The notes under the pieces: generated by a model | The model's input: only the letters and a program-made list of their open reading frames with translations | Told to the model about the DNA's origin: nothing | Database searches by the model: none | Source: Saprospiraceae bacterium | GTDB lineage: Bacteria; Bacteroidota; Bacteroidia; Chitinophagales; Saprospiraceae | NCBI GenBank assembly: GCA_016710235.1 | Contig: JADJLG010000001.1 | Coordinates: forward strand, 609,501 to 673,500 | Reading direction: 5' to 3' | DNA: 64,000 nucleotides | Position numbers and translations under genes: made by a program | Shown: positions 41,654-50,200 of the stretch, piece after piece | Layout of the letters: each line of letters begins with the position of its first letter | How positions within the stretch are numbered: position 1 is the first letter of the stretch

Positions 41654-44428
41654 CTACTTTCGAGAAACATCCCTGTAAAGCTGAATAGCCGCCACCCTTT
41701 CTCCAACGGCTTTTCCCAGTCGAAGCCCTTCTTCACAATCCATCCTAAAATGAACCCCAATATACATCCTAGAGAGGGCGTTTTCTTTTGCCATCTGACT
41801 GAAGCTGGTAAAATGTCTTGGTGTACCAACGAACTCTTTCCGTCCTTCATGACTTCTGTCCATAAAATCTATTTCTTCACCATAAAACTTCATCATAACT
41901 TGTGTAGCAGAAGCACCAAAAGCAGAATGTCCTGATGGGTATGCAGGAAATGGAGGGGTGTGATGCAATGGCTCCCATTCAGGATTAATCTCTCTTCGAA
42001 TATAAGTTTCGGGTCTCTCAACACAATAAAAATACTTATCAGTCCATACTTTTACAGCAGCATCATTGAGAGCCAATCCTATTTTAAAATTACTTTCCAG
42101 GATTTTGACTACGGGTAAGCGGTATTTTTTCACCAGCTGTTGTTGAATGGAAAGCCAACGCGTTGCTGCACAAAAAGAGACGCCTGTAAAATCATCACTC
42201 CAAAATTCCGCTATCCACCTCCGCTCTTCTGTGATGGGCTGAGATAGATTAAATATCTCCCAGGCTTGAGCAAAAAAACCTGAGCTTCTCTCAGAAGAAT
42301 ACTCGACAGGATTTTTTGAGCTGATCTCATTTGGATTAACAATAAACCACCTGGTTTTTTTCCAATGAGGCAGTAGTGGAGGCATTTGATCTGTTCCCGT
42401 GGGTTGCCATTTGCCCGGGCCGGATGGAGGGTGGTAATTTGGGTCATAGTTGTATAAAAATGACATATGAGCATTGCTGTCTGTGCTAGAATACTGATAT
42501 ACAGCTTCGGCTATCTCTTTGCCATGATTTCCTGACGGCAAAACACTTTCGTTTTTGAAATCCTCCTTTATTTTTTGCTTGTATTTTTGATATAACATTT
42601 CTATTTTCCTATTCTGGATCATATTGGCATGAGGAAAAAACTTGTGTGCGAGCTCGTAATAGCTTTCATTCAATGCCGCGGGCAAATTATACTCAGCAAT
42701 TTGGTGCGTCCATGATACCGTGGAAAATTCAGGGTGGCTTACACCAAATGACATGGCATCAGGATATTCAGCTACTCCACATTCCCATCCAGCCAGACCA
42801 ACATAAGCCCACATTCTTGCACTAACAGGAGGTCTGTAACCATCAGTATTCCAGTCGAGAAGAATGTACTGATTGTACCAATCAGCAATTACAGCTGCCG
42901 CTAGCTTCTGTTCAGTATTGATGTTATGGTCAGCATTGCTGCAAGAACTCCCCAAGAATAATCCCATAATTGTCATCCAAATTAGCAAAAGCGGATTTGC
43001 TGAAAAAACAACCTTGGGTGCGGGATCTACTTTGTTTCTCAATTCAGGGATTTCTTTGCCCCTGTTGTTTTCCATTCCTCTGAGTATAAATTCTGTACCT
43101 TGGACCAAATCTGATTTTACATGCATTTTTATTTGATGGATCCTCAGAATACTCTGCACCAAGTGGAGTCCTATACCGGTGCCCTTCTTTTGGGCCTGAC
43201 CGGGGCTACGATAGAATGCCTGAAATATTTTTTCAATCTCATCCGGAGGAATATAACTGCCTTGATTGTAGAAATTGATTTGCCAGTCATTGTGTTCATT
43301 GAATTCAAGTCTGACTTTAACCTGATGTTCAGGTGAAAACTTACATCCGTTCTCCATCAAATTATAAAAAGCTGTAACCAGAAGGGCTTCATTACTCAGA
43401 ATGATCAGGTTCTCGTCATCTGATGGCAAATTCTGGATTTCAAACTTTACATTGTAATCCGGTTGAGCACGGATCAGCATCTCCCGAGCCTCATAGATCA
43501 ACTCATCCAGGCGCACCTTATGCATTGCAATTTGTGTTTGATCTGAATGTACTCTGGCTAACTGTAAGAGTTTCTCCATGGTATTTACCATTTCACTCAC
43601 GTCTTCCTGCAGGGATGAAAGAATATCGTTGTACTCTCCTACACTTCTGGTTTTGTGTCGAGTCATTTGCAACTGAGCCTGTATGGCAGCTAAAGGATTC
43701 TTTAGCTCATGGCTCACATTTGCTATAAAACTTTTTTGCATCTGAAAGGCATATTCTATCCTATTGAGCAATGAGTTTACAGTTTGAATGAGATGTGACA
43801 ACTCATCATTTTGATTTTTTTGATGTAGACGTTGGCTCAAATCTGAAGGCAACAATTTATCTACTTGATTGACTATATTGGAAACCGGTCTCATTGCTTC
43901 CCCAGCAAAAAACCACCCACCGAGTACAACTAAACAGACAACTATCAAAAAACAAATTAAAAGGATATTGCGCAATTGTGTCAAAATACCGAAATCCGGA
44001 ATTTCTTCGGATATTGAAATGTAAGTGTTACCATTACTTGTATGATGTTTGACACCAATAGCTTTGAGTTTATTGTTGCTAAATCTATAGATGCCATTTT
44101 GATCAATAGAAAAAAATACTTCAGGTCTGATCTGAGTGGCTATTTTATTGAGAGAAAATACGCATTGCTGATATTTGTTGAAAATACTTGTGTTGCTAAA
44201 ATAAGGGAGGTGAACATCTTCTGTAACGTTATTTGAGTTAATCGGTTTCAGTTCTTCTTCATGTTGCAAAACCATTTCTGCTGTCATGCGGGCTTTACTC
44301 TCCAGCAGTTTGAAGAATTCTGTTTCTACGTGCTGCTTGAACTGCTGATAAATAAAAACAAATGCCAGAGCCATGATCCCTGCTGTGATCAAAAAATACT
44401 GAAGAGTAAGTTTAGTCCGAATTTTCAA
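41654..44428 (-). CDS. Fusion of CusS-type sensor histidine kinase and vanadium haloperoxidase/PAP2 domain
   Basis: One uninterrupted 924-codon frame starting at TTG 44428 (a TAA lies three codons upstream). Residues 1-455 are a complete heavy-metal-type kinase: helices ~10-28 and ~152-175 around a periplasmic sensor, HAMP-like region, His240 in FIANVSHELKNP, Asn360, the CusS-like NQGSYIP box and GTGIGLHLV at 416-424. After a hydrophilic linker, a third hydrophobic segment (477-496, ending GSSC) precedes a complete haloperoxidase/PAP2 domain with K798-x6-R805-P, P831-S-G-H834 and S886-R-x5-H893-x3-D897. Topology fits: kinase inside, enzyme outside. The regulator gene is 49 bp upstream. An internal ATG at residue 452 could produce the enzyme alone with a lipoprotein-like signal. 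I know of no such fusion from memory. Confidence 0.88.
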   Translation of the reverse strand: MKIRTKLTLQYFLITAGIMALAFVFIYQQFKQHVETEFFKLLESKARMTAEMVLQHEEELKPINSNNVTEDVHLPYFSNTSIFNKYQQCVFSLNKIATQIRPEVFFSIDQNGIYRFSNNKLKAIGVKHHTSNGNTYISISEEIPDFGILTQLRNILLICFLIVVCLVVLGGWFFAGEAMRPVSNIVNQVDKLLPSDLSQRLHQKNQNDELSHLIQTVNSLLNRIEYAFQMQKSFIANVSHELKNPLAAIQAQLQMTRHKTRSVGEYNDILSSLQEDVSEMVNTMEKLLQLARVHSDQTQIAMHKVRLDELIYEAREMLIRAQPDYNVKFEIQNLPSDDENLIILSNEALLVTAFYNLMENGCKFSPEHQVKVRLEFNEHNDWQINFYNQGSYIPPDEIEKIFQAFYRSPGQAQKKGTGIGLHLVQSILRIHQIKMHVKSDLVQGTEFILRGMENNRGKEIPELRNKVDPAPKVVFSANPLLLIWMTIMGLFLGSSCSNADHNINTEQKLAAAVIADWYNQYILLDWNTDGYRPPVSARMWAYVGLAGWECGVAEYPDAMSFGVSHPEFSTVSWTHQIAEYNLPAALNESYYELAHKFFPHANMIQNRKIEMLYQKYKQKIKEDFKNESVLPSGNHGKEIAEAVYQYSSTDSNAHMSFLYNYDPNYHPPSGPGKWQPTGTDQMPPLLPHWKKTRWFIVNPNEISSKNPVEYSSERSSGFFAQAWEIFNLSQPITEERRWIAEFWSDDFTGVSFCAATRWLSIQQQLVKKYRLPVVKILESNFKIGLALNDAAVKVWTDKYFYCVERPETYIRREINPEWEPLHHTPPFPAYPSGHSAFGASATQVMMKFYGEEIDFMDRSHEGRKEFVGTPRHFTSFSQMAKENALSRMYIGVHFRMDCEEGLRLGKAVGERVAAIQLYRDVSRK

Positions 44429-44477
44429 ATTTTGATTTTACAGATTAATTTACCATATGATTGCAAAGGTAGCCAAA

Positions 44478-45164
44478 TTAATTTTCATTAAATTTCATAA
44501 CATACCCGATGCCAAAATGAGTATAGATGAGTTTTTTTAAACCCGGTTTTTCGATTTTTTTTCTGAGGTAATTGACATAAACTTCGATGACATTGGTATT
44601 GATCTCATCATTCAAGTTCCAGACCTTTTCAAGAATTTCCAGTTTTGGAATAACTCTCCCCTGATTATTTAAAAAATATTCCAGGAGTTTAAACTCTCTA
44701 GGTGTAAGGGTGAGTTTTTCACCTGCACGGGTTGCTTCCATTTTTGTCAAATCCAGAACCAAATTATCAATACTCAAAACATGATTGTTGCCGGCAATCA
44801 CTATCATAGACCTTCGATGCAGGGCTTGAATTCTGGCATGAAGTTCTTTCAAATCAAATGGTTTAGCAAGATAATCGTCAGAGCCTGCCTCAAATCCCTG
44901 TAATTTATCTTCAGTTTGGGATAATGCGGACAGCATCAAAACCGGAGATTTGATACCAAGCTGTCTAATCCGCTTCACGAGCTCTATGCCACTGAATGAA
45001 GGCAATATCACATCAGAAACGATTACGTCGAATGAACTTTTTTCAGTCAACTGCAGAGCTGTTTCTGAATCGTTTGCAACGCTTACACGCACATCCATTT
45101 CTTCCAGATATTTCCGGATAGATTCTGCCGTTTTAAGCTCATCTTCAATCAGTAGAACATGCAT
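44478..45164 (-). CDS. OmpR-family response regulator (CusR/CopR-like)
   Basis: 228 residues. The receiver has LLIEDELKTA, phospho-acceptor D51 (VIVSDVILPSFSG) and Lys101 in LAKPFD. The C-terminal winged helix shows LTLTPREFKLLEYFLNNQGR, KVWNLNDEINTNVIEVYVNY and LRKKIEKPGLKKLIYTHFGI, a pattern typical of the CusR/CopR heavy-metal group. It lies 49 bp upstream of its apparent kinase partner, the haloperoxidase fusion. An 11-bp-period direct repeat 57-77 bp before its start is a likely autoregulatory site. It should act in the cytoplasm as a transcription factor; the signal (metal, halide or oxidant) is unknown. Confidence 0.93.
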   Translation of the reverse strand: MHVLLIEDELKTAESIRKYLEEMDVRVSVANDSETALQLTEKSSFDVIVSDVILPSFSGIELVKRIRQLGIKSPVLMLSALSQTEDKLQGFEAGSDDYLAKPFDLKELHARIQALHRRSMIVIAGNNHVLSIDNLVLDLTKMEATRAGEKLTLTPREFKLLEYFLNNQGRVIPKLEILEKVWNLNDEINTNVIEVYVNYLRKKIEKPGLKKLIYTHFGIGYVMKFNEN

Positions 45165-45220
45165 AATCCAAGGTTATGAAGGAAAACAAAAAAGATTCCA
45201 AAAAGGAAGCTCAAATATGC

Positions 45221-45241
45221 AATTCTTATTAAATTCTTATT
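45221..45241 (-). promoter_or_regulatory. Direct repeat of 10 bp with 11-bp period, probable OmpR-family operator
   Basis: AATTCTTATT at 45221-45230 is repeated exactly at 45232-45241, one helical turn apart. OmpR/PhoB-type regulators bind such tandem repeats. On the minus strand a near-consensus -7 box (CATATTTG, one mismatch at a conserved position) lies at about 45212-45219, so the repeats take the place of the -33 element, as in activator-dependent promoters. Confidence 0.5.
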
Positions 45242-45319
45242 TCTCAAGCTTTGCAAATTGATCACAATCCAATAATACAATGCTGTTTCACAGTTAATTA
45301 ATTGAATTGTTTTCACATT

Positions 45320-46585
45320 TTATTGCCCCGACAAACGGAGAATTTGAATAGAACTGGAATTCAACGCATGGATTGATTCCAATGCATTGAGCTCTACTTC
45401 CGTAGCAGTCCGCAGTGCGGTCAGATATTCCAGATAACTGATCTCGCCTGCACCATAAGCTGTCTTGGTATTCCTCACAATTTCTTGAGCAGAAGGAATT
45501 GCATATCTGACATAATGATCATGCCTTCTTTGTAACTGTTCATGTTTGTTCCAGCTTGAACTCAATTCTGATAGTAGCATTGATTTTTTATATTCAAGAA
45601 GAGCTAGTTTGGATTCCATTCTGAATTGTTCAGATCTGATTTTGGCTTTCATTGATTTCCATTGGAGTGGAACGCCGATCCCTGCAGAGAAAACATGAAA
45701 CCTATGGTCTCTTCCAAAATACTCTTCTTGTCCATCTACAGTTTGGATCCCGGTCAAAGATTGATTTCTGTAAGATGCTTTAATTTCCGGTAAAAACTGT
45801 GATTTTTCAAATTTCAGTTTGCGACTTGCAAGTTTCGCTTCCATTTCAAAGGACTCAATTATCGGATTGTGGCTCTGCACAGTGTTATTCTGTAGGTTTA
45901 ATATTTCCATTGGATTGTAAGTTGTTCCAATCCATTTTATTTCGACATCAGATTCCTGTAAAAGATCTTTGAAGATTCTATACGAATTCTCCAGATCCAC
46001 CTGATTTTCTTCAAGTAAAAGTGTCATCTGCCCTTTGGCAGTTTCCGCCAAAATCAGCTCGGCTTTTGTGACTTCTCCTGATCTAAATTTTGCGGAAGCT
46101 ATTGCTTCAAATTCTCTATAGAAACTGTCTAAATAATAAAGTTTACTCTTTCTGTGAGAATAAAATAGCACATCATCGTAAGCTTTTCTCACCGAGCTTT
46201 TCAACTCTATCAATTGAACTGAATGATCAGCTTGGGAAACCTTCCATTCAGCTTGAAGTAATTTTCTCCTGTTGAGCATCGTACTTGGAAAAGGGATAGT
46301 TTGGGAGAGAACAAACGCCTGATCATGATTGATAGTACTATATTGTCCAAATTCAGCATTGATTTCGGTTTTCGGAATTTCAAAAGCGGTAGGCAGTTGT
46401 CCTTCAGCGGATCTTACATCCAAAGCAGAAGCTCTTGGGATTGGATGATTTTGCATGGCAAGCTGGATTGCTTCTTCCAATGTTACTGACTTTTTAGACT
46501 GACAGAAAACCGCCGACGCAATACAGAAGAGTATCAATAATGATGCATAAAGCTTATATGACAAAGAAGATAGTATGCGGGACAT
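45320..46585 (-). CDS. TolC/CzcC-type outer-membrane efflux channel
   Basis: The frame opens at 46669; the ATG at 46585 precedes a signal-like segment (LYASLLILFCIASAVFC) and gives 421 residues. The Cys at the end of this segment could be a lipidation site, as in CusC. Two outer-membrane-factor repeats follow, with KKSVTLEEAIQLAMQNHPIP at the start, IPFPSTMLNRRKL, KFRSGEVTKAELILAETAKG (~165-185) and YGAGEISYLEYLTALRTATE (~380-400). It should form a trimeric channel for a tripartite pump. No matching RND pump or adaptor gene is in the window. It lies upstream of the metal-type regulator, 155 bp away on the same strand, which suggests a link to metal or toxic-compound efflux (inference). Confidence 0.88.
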   Translation of the reverse strand: MSRILSSLSYKLYASLLILFCIASAVFCQSKKSVTLEEAIQLAMQNHPIPRASALDVRSAEGQLPTAFEIPKTEINAEFGQYSTINHDQAFVLSQTIPFPSTMLNRRKLLQAEWKVSQADHSVQLIELKSSVRKAYDDVLFYSHRKSKLYYLDSFYREFEAIASAKFRSGEVTKAELILAETAKGQMTLLLEENQVDLENSYRIFKDLLQESDVEIKWIGTTYNPMEILNLQNNTVQSHNPIIESFEMEAKLASRKLKFEKSQFLPEIKASYRNQSLTGIQTVDGQEEYFGRDHRFHVFSAGIGVPLQWKSMKAKIRSEQFRMESKLALLEYKKSMLLSELSSSWNKHEQLQRRHDHYVRYAIPSAQEIVRNTKTAYGAGEISYLEYLTALRTATEVELNALESIHALNSSSIQILRLSGQ

Positions 46586-47211
46586 GGTATCAATATGGAA
46601 GGATGAAAGAAAATCGGTTAGCTTCATTTTAGATGGAAATAGCTGAAAAGACAATCTTAAGAATCGCAAGATTCTATGTGAATTTTTGAGCTGTAAATAT
46701 AATACCGAATCACACTATGATTCAATAATGAATTATAGCTGTGTTGAAGTCTTAAACAACAAATCCTGAGGAGGCTCTCTCTCAGTGCAATGTGAAAGAA
46801 AAAATTGGAAGCAAACCAAAGAAGCCGAAACAAGATCACAAAAGTTACCCAAAAAGTAAAATTTTGTTAAAATTTGACAAATAAATCTATCAATTTGCCT
46901 ATTTTAAAGAGGTAAACTCAGTTTTTAAGAAAGAGATCCTAAAATTTTAAAAAGTTTTTTCGGACATTATATATAAAATAAATTAATTTATTATTAATTG
47001 TATTTCTGTATATTACTCTTATCAAGCTGATTATTTGGTTTTATTTAATCAAGCAAATAAAGCTCACTTGCCATTCACATTTTTATAAAAACTGCATATA
47101 TACTTTTTGAATGAATTGCAGAATGGGACCGGATGACCTTTTTGGTCTCCACACGTCCAAGATGCATCTATTTTTTATCAACGGACGAATCAAATTTTTC
47201 AAATGATTTTT
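46586..47211. other. Divergent intergenic region between TolC-like and HYR-lectin genes
   Basis: About 626 bp without a credible gene; the TolC frame could extend into the first 84 bp but without a signal peptide at its start. The rest is AT-rich. Two small dyads share the half-sites GAATC/GATTC: 46661-46674 (4-nt loop GCAA; outer A/T extends the stem to 6 bp) and 46707-46723 (7-nt loop). I found no full promoter match on either strand. Confidence 0.45.
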
Positions 47212-50200
47212 ATGAAAAAACAACAAACACAAGACTTGCTCAAAATCCCCATCTTTCTTCTGCTGATCCTATTGAGTTTGGGATCGGTTCAGGCCCAATT
47301 GAAATTACCCAGATTCTTAACTGCGGGACGCGCGAAAGCTTCGTGCACACATCCGCCTATAATCACTTGTCCACCTACGTTTCATGCATGTCCGGGAGTT
47401 TCCACTCTCCCTTCTAATACAGGGTATGCAACTGCAGTACCGGGAGGCTTGGGCTGCAATCAACCAAGTGTCTCATATCATGATAATATTGTTTCCACAG
47501 GTCCGTGCAATGGTGCTATCACCATCCAGCGTATTTGGACAGCAGTAGATCCTCAGGATCCAACTTTGTATACAAATTGTATGCAAATGGTAAAACTTTC
47601 AGATGATACAGCTCCAACGATTACCAACTGTCCTGCGGACATTACAATAGCTTCTAATCCAGATTGCTATGCCACAGTGTATTGGAACTCTCCAACTGTT
47701 ACTGACAATTGTGGAAAGCTGTTCCTGAACGTAACCCATGTCAGCGGAGATAGATTTCAGGTAGGGATCACCAGAGTAACCTACACAGCAGAAGACCTAT
47801 GTGGCAATAGCTCTACCTGTGGATTCAATATAACAGTGACAGGTAACTGTTGTGACAAACCACCAATCCTTTCTTGTCCTGGAGACTATAGCGGCTGTCC
47901 GGGAGATTCTATTTCTCCTAAAAAAACAGGAACTCCTACAGTAAGACCTGGAAAAAGCACTTGTGCAATACCGGTTTTGACCTACCGTGATTCCGGATTA
48001 GTTCAGGGATCATGTGCCGGCGCAATGACATTCTTCAGGATTTGGACGGCTCGAGATCCATTTGATTCGAGTCTTGTTTCCAGATGCACTCAAAAGATCA
48101 GCTTTAAGGATGAAATTAAGCCCGTTTTTTCATCATGTCCAGCTAATCTGACACTTGCACCCGGTGCCAACTGTCAGGCTTCCGGGAATTGGATTTCTCC
48201 TGTAGTAACTGACAACTGCGGCACGCCACAAATTACGAGTACTCATCAGAATGGAAGCTCTTTTAATGAAGGTATTACTACAGTAGTTTATACAGCCACT
48301 GATAGATGTGGCAACTCAGCAACATGTAGTTTTACTGTGACCGTAACACCATGCTGTACTGCTCCTCCAATCATCCAATGTCCAGCGGATTATTATGGAT
48401 GTCCTGGTACTTCTACAGCTACCACAGTAACCGGCCAAGCTACTGCTTCTCCATCTCAACCAAATTGTGGTACTCCTCTCGTGAGCTATAATGATAAAAT
48501 CATTTCACAGGGACCATGCTCAGGTGCCATCAGGATAGAAAGAACCTGGATCGCTACTAATAATGTCAATAATTTACAATCAAGCTGTGTACAATTGATT
48601 TTATTGAGTGATCTTATACCCCCTGTGTTTACTTCCTGTCCAACCAATATGACAGTAATGCCAAATCCGGGCAATTGTCTTGCAACGGTTTCCTGGACAA
48701 ATCCTACTGTTACTGATCATTGTGGAGCTCCACAGTTGACTTCAAGTCATCCCAATCCCGGAGATTTTCCGGTAGGAGTGACACAGGTAACCATTACAGC
48801 AACGGATGGCTGTGGTAATAGCTCTACATGTAGCTTTTCCATAACTGTAAATCCATGTTGTAATTCTAATCCAGTAATCAGTTGTCCACAAAATTATACT
48901 GCTTGTCCGGGTACTAGTACAAACCCATCTACGACTGGGACAGCTACTGCAACACCCGGTAGTCCTCAATGCGGAGTACCTGCCATCAGCTATTCTGACG
49001 AGATTCTGTCACAAGGACCATGTGCAGGAGCGATTGAAATCAAAAGAACCTGGAAAGCTACTGATCCGAATAATTCAAATCTGTATTCGACTTGTATCCA
49101 AATTGTGAAATTAATTGATCAAACTCCTCCGGTATTCACCTCATGTCCTGCTAATGTGACAATACAGCCAAACTCAAATTGTCAGGCGGTGTATTGGTGG
49201 ACTCCACCAACTGCAACTGACAATTGCAGCAATCCCCAAATCGTAGGATCACACCAACCGGGAACAATTTTCAACGTAGGTGTTACAACGGTGACTTATA
49301 CGGCTACCGATGGTTGCGGAAATGTTACATCACATAGCTTCACAGTTACAGTACCAAATACATGCTGTAACCAGCCTCCTATTATAAATTGTCCAGCTCC
49401 TTATTATGGTTGTCCTACACAAGCTTGTGGGCCGGGAATTTCTGGTACTGCCACTGCATCAAAATCTTCGTCACAGTGTGGTACTCCCGTGGTTAGTTAC
49501 AGGGACTCCATATTGACTACAGGACCTTGTGTTTATGCTAAGAAATTTATCAGGATATGGAAGGCTGTAGATCCCAATTATCCACAATTGGTGAGTTATT
49601 GCCACCAGTTAATCGAATTGAAAGACAACACCCCACCTTACTTTACATCCTGCCCTTCAAACATAACAGTTGCTTTGAATGGCGCTTGTACCAAACCGAT
49701 AAGTTGGAACCCTCCAACGGCATATGATAACTGTAGCAATGTGCAGCTTAGCTCAAATTATCAACCGGGACAAAGTTTTGGACCTGGTGTTTATACGATC
49801 ATTTATACTGCTACTGATGTTTGTGGGAATAAAGTCACACACTCATTTACCATTACTGTCACGGGAGGTGGTTTGGATATTGTTTGTCCAGCAAATATCA
49901 CGGTTACACAAAATGATCCAACAATTCATGGAGCCTATGTTTCTTGGAATTTACCAACTGTGAATAGCTGTGGTGGTTGCAACGATACACTACCAGGGTT
50001 TATCTACATGGGTACTTACAATGGACATCGCTATTTCTGTAGTTTGCAACAAGCTACATGGCAAAGTGCACATAATATTTGCAGAAGTCTGGGAGGCAAT
50101 TTAGCATCTATTGGCTCCGCAGCAGAAAATGCCTGGGTACAAAGTAAACTAATGGGCGCAACTGCGTTTATAGGACTGCATGATAGTAGAGTGGAAGGTA

